NCBI GenBank assembly: GCA_018223185.1
Contig: JAAEYW010000006.1
Location: 62,001 to 126,000 of the forward strand
Origin: Oceanospirillales bacterium
GTDB taxonomy: Bacteria > Pseudomonadota > Gammaproteobacteria > Pseudomonadales > Balneatricaceae
Reading direction: 5' to 3'
Length of the DNA: 64,000 nt
The notes below the pieces were generated by a model that saw only the letters and a program-made list of their open reading frames with translations, did not search any database and was not told the origin of the DNA. Positions 44,434-53,463 of the stretch are shown here, piece by piece; the first letter of the stretch is position 1; every line of letters starts with the position of its first letter. The position numbers and the translations under genes are program-made.

Positions 44434-45237
44434 CTATAGCTCCAGTGATTCAATAAACCCTACCATCGCCTGCAGTGTTATCTCTTTTGCCTGCAGATGT
44501 GGCACATGGCCGCACTGAGGTATGAACAGCGCCTCGGCCTTGTCACCTATGCCGCTGACAATATCGTTCACCTGAGCCATTTCGCCATACTGATCATCCT
44601 CCCCCTGAATAATCAGCGCTGGGCAGCGAATATCGTTTAGCCAGCCGCTCAGATCCAGCGGTTGAAACCGCTCCCGCAGCCAGGTTTCATTCCATGCCCG
44701 GAACAGCAGATCGGTGCGTTCGCCATGGTAACGCGCAAGCTTTTTGGGCAAATCGGTAGTGTTGTACAATTCAGCCGCTTCAAGAATCCCCGCAGTCGTT
44801 AACGGATCGATACGGATATGAGCGGCTTCGGTGATAATGGCGTCCACCCTGTCGGGCATACAGGCAGCCCCCACCAGAGCGATAGAACCACCATCACTGT
44901 GGCCCACCAGCACGACCCGGTCCAGCTCTGCAGCATCCAGAACCGCTTCCAGCCAGTCACGTCCCTCCTGCTCGAGATAATCATCGGGGCGCGGCAGGGT
45001 AATCGGTGATGAACGGCCATAGCCGCGACGCTCATAAACAAACAGATCCAGCCCGGTTTTATCTGCCAGCTGTTGCGGAAAATCCTTCCACATGTCGATA
45101 TGACCGAGCGCTTCATGCAGCAGCACCAGCGTGGGCCGGTCCCAGCCTTCGTTATGGTGATGCTTCCCGTGCAGGGCAAATATTTCGGTACCATCCTTCA
45201 GTGTCAGCAGCCTTTCCTGCCACCGGATATCATCCAT
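44434..45237 (-). CDS. Alpha/beta-fold hydrolase
   Basis: 267-aa serine hydrolase. The oxyanion region is LVLLHEALGHIDMW, the nucleophile elbow GHSDGGS, and a C-terminal catalytic His lies in IPQCGHVPHLQ. The nearest families are epoxide-hydrolase/esterase/C-C-bond hydrolase types. Substrate is unknown. It is the last gene of the minus-strand CoA-catabolism operon, 2 nt after the thioesterase stop. Confidence 0.85.
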   Translation of the reverse strand: MDDIRWQERLLTLKDGTEIFALHGKHHHNEGWDRPTLVLLHEALGHIDMWKDFPQQLADKTGLDLFVYERRGYGRSSPITLPRPDDYLEQEGRDWLEAVLDAAELDRVVLVGHSDGGSIALVGAACMPDRVDAIITEAAHIRIDPLTTAGILEAAELYNTTDLPKKLARYHGERTDLLFRAWNETWLRERFQPLDLSGWLNDIRCPALIIQGEDDQYGEMAQVNDIVSGIGDKAEALFIPQCGHVPHLQAKEITLQAMVGFIESLEL

Positions 45238-45239
45238 GA

Positions 45240-45659
45240 TCAGCGCTCCGCAGGAATAGAGTACGTCAGCGTGGTATGTGCCACCAGTTCATCACCCCCT
45301 TCAGAGCGGATCCAGACTTCTCCGACGGCCAGCCGTTTGCCTACTTTCATCAGACTGCACCGGGCCAGCAGATCAGCATCGGGCCGGGGCCTGCTCATAA
45401 AATTGATATTCAGATTGGTGGTCACGGCCAGCGCTACCGGGCCGATCTGCCCCAGCAATGCGGCATACATACAGACATCGGCCAACGCCATCATAGAGGG
45501 TCCGGAGACGGTGCCGCCGGGGCGCAGATGTTCATCGTCCACCGGCAGTTTCATCTCGGCCCAGCTATCCCCCAACCCGGTCAGCACACCGAATTTTTCA
45601 CCCTGAGGAAAATGCTCTGCCAGAAAGCTGTTCATCTGTTCAATGGTCATTACAGGCAT
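45240..45659 (-). CDS. Hotdog-fold thioesterase (PaaI family)
   Basis: 139-aa acyl-CoA thioesterase-like protein. The 4HBT/PaaI signature is LRPGGTVSGPSMMALADVCMYAAL, followed by VTTNLNINFMSRPRPDADL. It probably hydrolyses an acyl- or aryl-CoA, relieving CoA sequestration in the pathway. It lies in the operon between the second PaaI protein and the hydrolase. Confidence 0.85.
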   Translation of the reverse strand: MPVMTIEQMNSFLAEHFPQGEKFGVLTGLGDSWAEMKLPVDDEHLRPGGTVSGPSMMALADVCMYAALLGQIGPVALAVTTNLNINFMSRPRPDADLLARCSLMKVGKRLAVGEVWIRSEGGDELVAHTTLTYSIPAER

Positions 45660-45692
45660 AGAAAAACTCCGCCTTGCTTATTATTGTTGTGT

Positions 45693-46166
45693 TTATGTTT
45701 TTTGTCCGGCGTCTACCACCGCCAGCGTCACCATCGCCTTGGAAACCAGTTCAGCCCGGGTGTCATTGAGGCAGTAAACCTCAGATTCAGCAATAATCAG
45801 ACTGCCACCCGGTTTCAATACCCAGGCGCGGCAGCTTAAACGTTCACCTTTAGCGGCCCGCAGCAGATTAATTTTAAACTCTGCCGTCAGCACAATCTGA
45901 CCCGGAGCCAGCAACGTTGCCGCTGCAGTACCGGCAGAGTGATCAGCCAGAGTGGCCTGCACCCCGGCATGAACATAGCCATCCTGCTGCAGATGCTTCA
46001 CCTGCAGCAACAGTTCGGTTTCGCAGCGTCCGGCTTCAAAGCTGATCAGCTTAAAGCCGAGATCCCGGACAAACGGCGCCTGGTAAAAAACCCGTTCTGC
46101 CTCGGCCTCGAAGTCCGGGTTGCGCACCCGGTACTCCGTTGGCAAAGCGTGTCGTTCCACAGCCAT
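45693..46166 (-). CDS. Hotdog-fold thioesterase (PaaI family), second copy
   Basis: 157-aa protein of the PaaI thioesterase family with the conserved block VHAGVQATLADHSAGTAAATLL and ILTAEFKINLLRAAKGE. It differs enough from the neighbouring 139-aa copy that recent duplication is unlikely. The acyl-CoA synthetase stop is 2 nt upstream, indicating co-translation. Confidence 0.85.
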   Translation of the reverse strand: MAVERHALPTEYRVRNPDFEAEAERVFYQAPFVRDLGFKLISFEAGRCETELLLQVKHLQQDGYVHAGVQATLADHSAGTAAATLLAPGQIVLTAEFKINLLRAAKGERLSCRAWVLKPGGSLIIAESEVYCLNDTRAELVSKAMVTLAVVDAGQKT

Positions 46167-46168
46167 GC

Positions 46169-47824
46169 TTACAAGCCATCCGCTTCATCTTTGGCCCGGT
46201 TACGCAGAATAAACCGCTGAATCTTACCGCTCGGGGTTTTCGGCAGTTCCGGCATAAACTCGATCTCGCGGGGGAAGGCGTGCGTCGACAAGCGACTCCG
46301 AACATGGTTTTTCAGCTCTGCCGCCAGCTCGTCACTGGGTTCATATTGTGATTTAAGCACGACATAGGCTTTGATAATCGCCCCCCGCTCCTGATCAGGC
46401 TTACCGATCACACCACTTTCAGCAACTGCCTCATGCTCTAGCAAGGTACTCTCAACATCTGATGGCCCCACACGATAACCGGCCGTGGTGATAATATCGT
46501 CGTCACGGCCATTGAATGAATAGCTGCCATCACCATGACTGATGACCACATCGCCGGTCAGATAGTATTTACCGCGGAACGGATTTTTCTCGCCCCAGGT
46601 ATAGCCCGGAAAGAAGAACAACGGAGACTTTTCCATATCCACTGCCAGTTCTCCGATCTGTCCTTCGCCCAGCTCATTCAGATCATTATCCAGCGCGACA
46701 ACCCGGTGTCCCGGCATTGAGAAACCCATTGAACCCACCCGGACAATACGCTGTTCCAGATCATGGTGGTTACACGCAGTCATACCGGTTTCAGTCTGGC
46801 CATAGTGGTCCATCACCGGACATCCCAGACGACGCTCTACCCAGCCAATCACTTCAGGATTAAGCGGTTCACCGGCACTGCTGGCCACACGCAGATCGAA
46901 ACGGTCTTCCGCGGTCAGCATGTTGTCATTTGCCATCAGCAGACGATACGCCGTGGGAGCCGCGGCAAGATTGGTTATTTTATATTTACGCAACATTGCG
47001 TAAGTGGTTTCCGGGGTAAAAGCGTTTTCATTAAAATGGGTGGTATTACCCAGCAGCAGAGGCCCGACCACGGCATAATACAATCCATATGCCCAACCCG
47101 GATCCGCTACGTTCCAGTACTGGTCTTCAGGATGAAGGCCGATGGCATAACGCATATAAACATAAAATGACAACAGCGCCCGGGCAGGCACTGCCACCCC
47201 TTTGGCTTTACCCACGGTACCCGAGGTAAACATCTGTAAAAAGGGATCATCTGCACCGATTTTCACCGGCTCAAACACCGGCTCCTGTGCGGCCAGTTCA
47301 GTGTCGAAATCGGCCAGCTCAGCATACTGTGCATCGGCACTTGCGCGGTTAAACAGCAGTATTGGCGGGCAACCATTCACGGCATCCAGTTTGCCAATAT
47401 TGTCAGGGTCGGTGACAACCAGTTTTGTCTCGGCCTGAGTGACGCGGTACTCTATCGCCCCGCTACCAAACGCCGTAAACAGCGGCTGATAAACAGCCCC
47501 AGCCCGCAGCACACCCAGAACAACGATCAGCAGTTCAGGCGTTCTTGGCATCAGACAAGCAACTCTGTCACCTTTACCGATGCCTCTGGCGGCCAGCAGA
47601 TTGGCAAACTGCGCAGACTTCTGCTGAAGCTCCGCAAATGAGTGACTGGACGCTGGCCGGCTGACCCCCTCATAGTTCAGCGCCACCCGGGAAGGGTCTT
47701 CTGCCCATCGGTCACAGATCTCTTCACAGACATTAAATCCCTGTTTCAGATCACCGATCAGCTGTTCTTCAATCATGGAGGGGGTAAAGGAGTCATAAAA
47801 CTCCTGATAGTTAGCAATAGTCAT
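46169..47824 (-). CDS. AMP-dependent acyl-CoA synthetase
   Basis: 551-aa ANL-superfamily ligase resembling acetyl-/propionyl-CoA synthetase-like and benzoate-CoA ligase-like enzymes. The P-loop is MFTSGTVGKAKGVAVP, with GQTETGM as A5, LTGDVVISHGDGSYSFNGRDDD as A8 and PKTPSGKIQRF holding the catalytic Lys. ATG at 47824 is preferred because GAGG lies 7 nt upstream; another ATG is at 47836. It presumably activates the acid processed by the CoA-transferase and dehydrogenase encoded upstream. Confidence 0.88.
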   Translation of the reverse strand: MTIANYQEFYDSFTPSMIEEQLIGDLKQGFNVCEEICDRWAEDPSRVALNYEGVSRPASSHSFAELQQKSAQFANLLAARGIGKGDRVACLMPRTPELLIVVLGVLRAGAVYQPLFTAFGSGAIEYRVTQAETKLVVTDPDNIGKLDAVNGCPPILLFNRASADAQYAELADFDTELAAQEPVFEPVKIGADDPFLQMFTSGTVGKAKGVAVPARALLSFYVYMRYAIGLHPEDQYWNVADPGWAYGLYYAVVGPLLLGNTTHFNENAFTPETTYAMLRKYKITNLAAAPTAYRLLMANDNMLTAEDRFDLRVASSAGEPLNPEVIGWVERRLGCPVMDHYGQTETGMTACNHHDLEQRIVRVGSMGFSMPGHRVVALDNDLNELGEGQIGELAVDMEKSPLFFFPGYTWGEKNPFRGKYYLTGDVVISHGDGSYSFNGRDDDIITTAGYRVGPSDVESTLLEHEAVAESGVIGKPDQERGAIIKAYVVLKSQYEPSDELAAELKNHVRSRLSTHAFPREIEFMPELPKTPSGKIQRFILRNRAKDEADGL

Positions 47825-47929
47825 TTCTTGCCTCATTATTATGTTTATTAAGGCCCTGCTGAATAAAAACTAATTTACCTCACGCAGCAGGTTCATCCCT
47901 TTTAATTTGCACTCTGAAATCGTTTTACT

Positions 47930-49081
47930 TTAATCAAACAAACCATCATTTCTGAGGGTTTCAATTTCGCTCCGGCTATACCCCAGCCGTTGCATAATCT
48001 GTTCTGCCTGCTCGCCACACAGAGGGGCTGAGCGCACCGGTTGCTTCTCAAAACCCAGCGCTGAGTCGACCTGCCGCTCGCCACTCTCACGGGTGACAAC
48101 CATATTCCGGGCGATAAACTGAGGGTGTTGCGCCGCTTCAGATACGGTTAAAACCGGTTCAACGCAGATATCCAGTCCGGCCAGCTGTTCACACCAGCTA
48201 TCTAAGTCCTGGTGACTGAATTTTTGTTGCAGTAATGTCTTAAACTGGCGATCTTCCAGTGGCGGGTTGTCCTGAATGTTCATGGCCTGTGCCAGCCGCT
48301 GCCGAAACTGAGGTTCGAGGCTGCCAACCGAGATATAACGATCATCGGCGGTGCGGTAGTAATCATAAAAACCACCACCGTTGAGAAAGTTTCCTTCGGC
48401 TTCAGGGTCACTGCCGCCATTCAGCGCACCGGGCACCATCAACGCCTGTAGCGCCAGGGTATTATCCGCCATTGAGATATCCAGATAGCAACCTTCACCG
48501 CTGCCCTGCCGACCGATCACCGCCGCCAGTATCGCAATCACTGCCGGATGAGAGCCCGCAGCGATATCCGCCACCTGCAACCCCATAGGGGCCGGGCCTG
48601 AAGCTTTGCGCCCCATATGACTGGCAACTCCGGACAGTGCCAGATAGTTAATATCGTGGCCGGCCCTGTCGCGATAGGGGCCTGTCTGTCCATAACCGGT
48701 AATGGAACAGTAGATCAGCTGCGGATTAACCTGTTTCAGGGTTTCATAATCCAGCCCCAGACGCGACATCACGCCGGGACGAAACTGCTCAATCAGAATA
48801 TCGTATTCACCCAGCAACTGACTTATCACACCCACAGCACCGGGATGCTTCAGATTCAGAGCCAGTGACTGTTTGCCCCGGTTCAGATAACTGAACGCTG
48901 CGGACTGGCCATCTATCTGAGGCTTCATGCCCCGCACCAGGTCGTGCCGTGATGCCGACTCCACCCGCAAAACATCTGCCCCCAGGTCAGCCAGCAACAT
49001 ACTGGCGTAGGGACCGGGCAGCAGAGTAGAAAGATCGAGTATCTTCAGGCCTTTAAGTGGTGTTTTCAAAACCGACCTCAA
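47930..49081 (-). CDS. CaiB/BaiF-family (class III) CoA-transferase
   Basis: 383-aa enzyme that moves CoA between carboxylates or racemises alpha-methylacyl-CoA. The N terminus PLKGLKILDLSTLLPGPYASMLLADLGADVLRVE and the catalytic Asp in RAGHDINYLALSG are diagnostic. The sequence is closest to alpha-methylacyl-CoA racemase-like members (AMACR). Its start overlaps the acyl-CoA dehydrogenase stop by 4 nt. Confidence 0.9.
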   Translation of the reverse strand: MRSVLKTPLKGLKILDLSTLLPGPYASMLLADLGADVLRVESASRHDLVRGMKPQIDGQSAAFSYLNRGKQSLALNLKHPGAVGVISQLLGEYDILIEQFRPGVMSRLGLDYETLKQVNPQLIYCSITGYGQTGPYRDRAGHDINYLALSGVASHMGRKASGPAPMGLQVADIAAGSHPAVIAILAAVIGRQGSGEGCYLDISMADNTLALQALMVPGALNGGSDPEAEGNFLNGGGFYDYYRTADDRYISVGSLEPQFRQRLAQAMNIQDNPPLEDRQFKTLLQQKFSHQDLDSWCEQLAGLDICVEPVLTVSEAAQHPQFIARNMVVTRESGERQVDSALGFEKQPVRSAPLCGEQAEQIMQRLGYSRSEIETLRNDGLFD

Positions 49082-50235
49082 CCCGCCGCCTGAAGAATTT
49101 CTCGGGCGATAATCAGACGCTGTACTTCACTGGTGCCTTCGTAGATTGAGGTGATACGGACATCGCGGGCCATCCGTTCCAGCGGATACTCCTGCATATA
49201 ACCGTAGCCTCCCAAAAGCTGCAATGCGGTGTAGCAGGCCTGATTGGCTTTTTCACTGGCAAACAATTTTGCCATTGAGGCTTCTTTTGCGAAGCTCAGC
49301 CCCCGCTGTTTACGATCAGCGGCACTCATCAGCAGTAGTCGTGCGGCTTCCAGCTCAGTCATGCGATCAGCGATCATCCATTGCAACCCCTGAAAGTCAG
49401 CTATGGGCCGGCCAAACTGTTTGCGTTCTTTGGTATAGGCAATGGCATATTCCATTGCAGCCAGTCCCACACCCAGCGCCAGAGAGCCGATGCCGATACG
49501 GCCGCCCGCCAGTTCAGCCACGGCAATTCTGAAACCATCATTAAGCTTGCCCAGAATGGCACTGTCCGGCACTTCACAGCCATCAAAATGAACTTCATTG
49601 GTGGCCGAACCATGTTGTCCCATCTTTTTCTCTGCCGGTCCGACAGTGATCCCGGCTGCATCCGCAGGCACCAGAAAACAGGTGATCCCCTTGCCTTTTT
49701 TAGCGTCCGGATCAGTGACAGCCCACACCACAAAAACACCGGAAAACTCGGCACTGGTGATCCATTGCTTTGTACCGGTAATCGCCCAGCCAGTGTCGGT
49801 TTTTACGGCTTTGGTTCGCATAGAAGCGGGGTCTGAGCCGGCGCCCGCTTCGGTAAGACAAAAACTACCACTCAGATATTCACCACTGCAGATCTTTGGC
49901 AGGTAATGCTGTTTCTGCTCTTCGCTGCCCACCACCTGAATTACCTCGGCAACCATATTGGTCACTGACATGGTCACAGCGGTAGACGCACAGGCCCGGG
50001 CGATCTCAGTAATAGCAAGACTGAAAGCCACCGCGCCCGCTTCAGTGCCTCCATATTGAGCATCGATGTTCAGTCCCATAAAGCCCAGCTCGGCGAGCTC
50101 TCTGCAATGGCCGGTAAGAATGTTTCGGTCTTTGGTTTGATCCAGCTGTTCAGCAACAGGTGCCAGCGCACTTTCCGCATAGCGGCGGGCGGCATCCTGA
50201 ATCATCTGCTGTTCTTCGGTAAGATTCAGATCCAT
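49078..50235 (-). CDS. Acyl-CoA dehydrogenase
   Basis: 385-aa FAD-dependent dehydrogenase introducing an alpha-beta double bond into an acyl-CoA. Signatures CLTEAGAGSDPASM and QLLGGYGYMQEYPLERMARDVRI are present, with a Glu-type catalytic base region near YEGTSEVQRLIIAREIL. Start MDLNLTEEQQMI at 50235 has AGGAAT upstream. A longer frame to 50328 adds unrelated residues. It is the first gene of the operon and is likely of short- or branched-chain type. Confidence 0.92.
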   Translation of the reverse strand: MDLNLTEEQQMIQDAARRYAESALAPVAEQLDQTKDRNILTGHCRELAELGFMGLNIDAQYGGTEAGAVAFSLAITEIARACASTAVTMSVTNMVAEVIQVVGSEEQKQHYLPKICSGEYLSGSFCLTEAGAGSDPASMRTKAVKTDTGWAITGTKQWITSAEFSGVFVVWAVTDPDAKKGKGITCFLVPADAAGITVGPAEKKMGQHGSATNEVHFDGCEVPDSAILGKLNDGFRIAVAELAGGRIGIGSLALGVGLAAMEYAIAYTKERKQFGRPIADFQGLQWMIADRMTELEAARLLLMSAADRKQRGLSFAKEASMAKLFASEKANQACYTALQLLGGYGYMQEYPLERMARDVRITSIYEGTSEVQRLIIAREILQAAG

Positions 50236-50489
50236 CGGGTATTCCTGGTTTTTATTATCTGACCCTGCCCTGAAGTGAATGCTCAGAACTAAATAAGGGT
50301 TTTCCCCTAAGTATATACCCCAAACCAAGCCGATTCGTAAACAGATAATTGAAAATTTTTCTCATTTGAGACGCCCTGATGCGACACTGAAACTGCCCCA
50401 CATCATACAAATGTCACCTTTAAGCGTTAGTTTAATTGCCCTTAGAGTATTAACTGTTAGAATCCGCACCGTTATGTACAGTCACATAT

Positions 50490-51014
50490 ATGCACAAGCT
50501 GAATATGAATAAAAAAAATAAAATACTGATCAGTGCATGTCTGTTAGGTTGCAAGGTCCGTTACGACGGCAGAGACAACCTCATAGATAGCGATTTCATT
50601 AAACGTTTACAGCAGCAAGGACGCCTTGTTCCGGTCTGCCCAGAGCAGGAAGGCGGGCTCCCCACCCCACGGGCACCCGCTGAGATTCAGGATAAATTCC
50701 CCCTGCGAATCACCAACATTGATGGCGAAGATGTCACCCCACAGTTTCTCTCGGGGGCTGAAAAAACCCTGGAAATAGCACAGCGTGAAGGTTGTTGCTG
50801 CGCTCTGCTTAAATCCCGCAGCCCCTCATGTGGCAACCTCGAAGTTTACGATGGAAACTTTAGCGACACGATAAAAGCAGGGTCTGGCGCCACCGCCGAT
50901 GAGCTTATGCGAAATGGATTTCCGGTATACAATGAAAGGCAGCTCGATCAGCTGATCGAATTTATTGAGTTGCTGGATGGCGGCGAACCCGACTCCGGTC
51001 GTCGCGCCAGCTAG
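50490..51014 (+). CDS. DUF523 domain-containing protein
   Basis: 174-aa protein with the DUF523 hallmarks ISACLLGCKVRYDGRDN near the N terminus, RLVPVCPEQEGGLPTPRAPAEI, and CCALLKSRSPSCG. Several conserved Cys suggest metal or Fe-S binding, but the biochemical role of the family is not known to me. The ATG at 50490 is poorly preceded by a Shine-Dalgarno. ATG at 50505 is an alternative. It is followed 47 bp later by the MscS-type gene. Confidence 0.85.
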   Translation: MHKLNMNKKNKILISACLLGCKVRYDGRDNLIDSDFIKRLQQQGRLVPVCPEQEGGLPTPRAPAEIQDKFPLRITNIDGEDVTPQFLSGAEKTLEIAQREGCCCALLKSRSPSCGNLEVYDGNFSDTIKAGSGATADELMRNGFPVYNERQLDQLIEFIELLDGGEPDSGRRAS

Positions 51015-51061
51015 CCGTCTTCGCCTCTTCGGCGCAGACACCAGATACAGGAGATCCGTCC

Positions 51062-51913
51062 ATGATCAAGGACGAGCTGGCTACTCTGACACAGTTTTAC
51101 ACCCTGATTATTGATTTCTTTGTTAACTACAGTTTTCAGGTGATCGGCGCGGTTATTATTCTGATCATCGGCCTGATCATCGCCCGCTGGATTGGCAAGC
51201 TGACCCTCAGGCTCTGCCTGCGCAACAACGTTGATGTCACACTCAGCAACTTTATCAGCAGCACCGTCAAGCTGTTAATGATAGCGATGGTCGCCGTCAT
51301 CTGTCTGGGTAAGTTTGGCATCAGTGTCGCCCCCTTTATCGCCGCGATCGGCGCCATCTCCCTCAGCATCGGACTGGCTCTTCAGGGCGTTTTTTCTAAC
51401 TACGGCGCAGGTTTCACTATTATCCTCACCCGCCCTTTTGTGGTTGGCAACACAATCCGCTGCAACGATGTCTGCGGCGTTGTTGAAGAGATCCGTCTGG
51501 CCTATACACAGCTTTCTACCGAGGATGGTGAAATTATCACGATCCCCAACAAGCATATTGTCGGTGAAGTCCTGATCAACTCATTTGAAAACACCATTGT
51601 GGAAGCAACCATTGGCATCAGTTACTCGGCCAGCCCTGACAGAGCTATCGAGCTGATCCGTCAGCAGCTTGACGCAAATCCGGCTATCGTTCAGGACCCG
51701 GCCCCTCAGGTTGGTATTGCTGATTTTGGTGATTCATCTGTTAATATCGCCTACCGATACTGGGTTCCGACCCGACAGCAGTTTGAACTACAGTTTCAGA
51801 TAAACGGTGCGGTGTACACAGCATTCAGAGAGGCGGGAGTTGAAATTCCGTTCCCACAACGGGAAGTCACACTGAAAACAGCCCAACCTGAAAATGAGCC
51901 CACATTACTGTAA
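51062..51913 (+). CDS. mscS: Small-conductance mechanosensitive channel (MscS family)
   Basis: 283-aa inner-membrane channel that opens under hypo-osmotic tension to release solutes. Three N-terminal transmembrane helices are seen. The pore helix is the Gly/Ala-rich segment GAISLSIGLALQGVFSNYGAG. The cytoplasmic beta domain (VGNTIRCNDVCGVVEEI, ITIPNKHIVGEVLINS) and the mixed alpha/beta tail follow. Length matches E. coli MscS (286). AGGAGATC precedes the ATG. Confidence 0.95.
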   Translation: MIKDELATLTQFYTLIIDFFVNYSFQVIGAVIILIIGLIIARWIGKLTLRLCLRNNVDVTLSNFISSTVKLLMIAMVAVICLGKFGISVAPFIAAIGAISLSIGLALQGVFSNYGAGFTIILTRPFVVGNTIRCNDVCGVVEEIRLAYTQLSTEDGEIITIPNKHIVGEVLINSFENTIVEATIGISYSASPDRAIELIRQQLDANPAIVQDPAPQVGIADFGDSSVNIAYRYWVPTRQQFELQFQINGAVYTAFREAGVEIPFPQREVTLKTAQPENEPTLL

Positions 51914-51954
51914 CGCAGCAACCCACAGCATCAGAACATCACTATGGAGCGGCT

Positions 51955-52401
51955 ATGAGCACTATAACCAGCGAAGCTAACGCTACAGACAACACAGTGA
52001 AAGGCAGCTGCCTCTGTGGAGCGGTGAGTTACCAGTTCAGCGGAGAACCCCGCGGCTTTCAATACTGTCACTGCTCGCGCTGCCAGAAAGCGTCCGGCAG
52101 CGCCCATGGTTCATTCATGTTTGTAAAACCGGATCAGTTCAGCTGGCTTAGCGGAGCCAGTCTGGTGACACGTTATGAAGTGCCTGAGGCGCAGTTTTAT
52201 GCTTCCTGTTTCTGCAGCCGTTGCGGGTCATCCCTGCCCTGGGAGGTAAAAGGGGCTAACAACATCGCCATTCCGGCAGGCACCCTCGACCAGGATCCGG
52301 GTGTCCGGCCGCGCCGCAATATATTTTTCGACTACCGTGCCTGCTGGTTTGAACCCGCCAGCGAGCTGAAATGTTTTTCTGAAGGCCCGGTTCGCAAGTA
52401 A
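51955..52401 (+). CDS. GFA-family (glutathione-dependent formaldehyde-activating-like) zinc protein
   Basis: 148-aa zinc-binding protein. Its Cys pairs are in GSCLCGAVSYQFSG, QYCHCSRCQKASGSAHGS and CFCSRCGSSLPWEV, the GFA-domain arrangement. True formaldehyde-activating activity is proven only for a few members, so the substrate is open. No operon partner is obvious. The previous gene is mscS, 41 bp upstream. Confidence 0.88.
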   Translation: MSTITSEANATDNTVKGSCLCGAVSYQFSGEPRGFQYCHCSRCQKASGSAHGSFMFVKPDQFSWLSGASLVTRYEVPEAQFYASCFCSRCGSSLPWEVKGANNIAIPAGTLDQDPGVRPRRNIFFDYRACWFEPASELKCFSEGPVRK

Positions 52402-52844
52402 GGCCCCGCTCTGCTCGTCAGAGTCAGCACATAAAAAAGGCCCTTCGCGCTTTACCGGGAAAGGATTCCATCATGGTAGATAGTAGTGGAGCTATATATT
52501 TCAGGGGCCCTTAGAATCTAAAACAGACTCACCACAGTACCCAGGGGGCATACTTAGCACACGGAGAGCACAGAGAAAACCTGATTAATAGGGCTTCTCC
52601 GTGTCCTCTGTGGTAAAACGCTTTATAGCGTCAAGCGCTCAGACCTCCGCCAGTTGGTATTGGCGTGGCGTCCTGCAACGATAGGGTATCTCCAATGAAA
52701 GATCGCTCTGCAGGGATTCTTGCCTGGAGAGCTCGCCAACCGGGCTTAACCATGAAGATATCGATGTTTCTATATCCCTCCCCATAACACGCGAAGAAGC
52801 ATAAAACAGGCCCCTGAGGGCCTTGGTTATATACGAATTTTTTA
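52402..52844. other. 443-bp intergenic region with inverted repeats
   Basis: No supportable gene. It holds an imperfect inverted repeat made of CACGGAGAGCACAGAG (about 52559-52574) and CTCCGTGTCCTCTGTGG (about 52597-52613). This resembles the widespread ACCACAGAGGACACGGAG extragenic repeat. It also holds a GGCCCTT...GGGGCCCTTA pair (52440-52513), and a hairpin AGGCCC/GGGCCT at 52808-52823 near the end of the DUF3087 gene. A 92-codon minus-strand frame here has no family resemblance. Confidence 0.5.
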
Positions 52845-53351
52845 TCAGAATTTATCCAGCATCTGTGGACTGAATTCATCGGTGGTGACGCTAAAACCAT
52901 GCTGTTCAATGGTCTGATTCAGCTCTCTCATCGTGCGGTGCAGATCTTCCATCGTGATGGTATTGTTGTCCAGATTATAGAGCTGTTCCGAACCATTATA
53001 ACTCCAGTTCATGATCACCATCGCGTCCCGGTCACCGGCTTCAACAGCCTCTTTGATCTTTCTCTGTTTACGATAGATTTTGTTCAGCATCTGCTTCAAA
53101 TCCCAGACATAGATCACTTCGTACATATACTCATGATTGCGGTAGCGACGCAGAAGCGAAACCACAACAATACCCCCCACCACAACACCGGAAACATTAA
53201 GCCAGAAATTATTCCCGTCTGCGTTGCCGATCAGTTGAATCAGCACGGTGGAGACAGATAACGCTATGGCCGCCAGCAGGATAACGATACCGATCATAAT
53301 CTGTTTATAGTGTTTGCTATAACGCTCTTTGTTAATCTGTTTCAGCTGCAT
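52845..53351 (-). CDS. DUF3087 membrane protein
   Basis: 168-aa protein with two transmembrane helices (about residues 17-37 and 48-66), followed by a charged, helical cytoplasmic region (YMYEVIYVWDLKQMLNKIYRKQRKI). The pattern matches DUF3087 proteins of marine gammaproteobacteria, function unknown. Start MQLKQINKERYSKHYK at 53351 is chosen over a longer frame from 53408, which has no good ribosome-binding site. It is divergent from the lipoprotein gene. Confidence 0.75.
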   Translation of the reverse strand: MQLKQINKERYSKHYKQIMIGIVILLAAIALSVSTVLIQLIGNADGNNFWLNVSGVVVGGIVVVSLLRRYRNHEYMYEVIYVWDLKQMLNKIYRKQRKIKEAVEAGDRDAMVIMNWSYNGSEQLYNLDNNTITMEDLHRTMRELNQTIEQHGFSVTTDEFSPQMLDKF

Positions 53352-53463
53352 CTTTTTTACCTGACTAGAGAATGGCGCGATTATAGTACCTGTAGGGAGT
53401 GGCTCCAAGGTGACAGATCAACTATCTTACACAACACAGAGAAATATCCGGAGGGAGCGCGCA

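Noticed and set aside
52631-52909. 92-codon minus-strand frame between the GFA and DUF3087 genes
   Set aside because: It overlaps the end of the DUF3087 gene, lacks a good ribosome-binding site, and its sequence looks like translated extragenic repeat.
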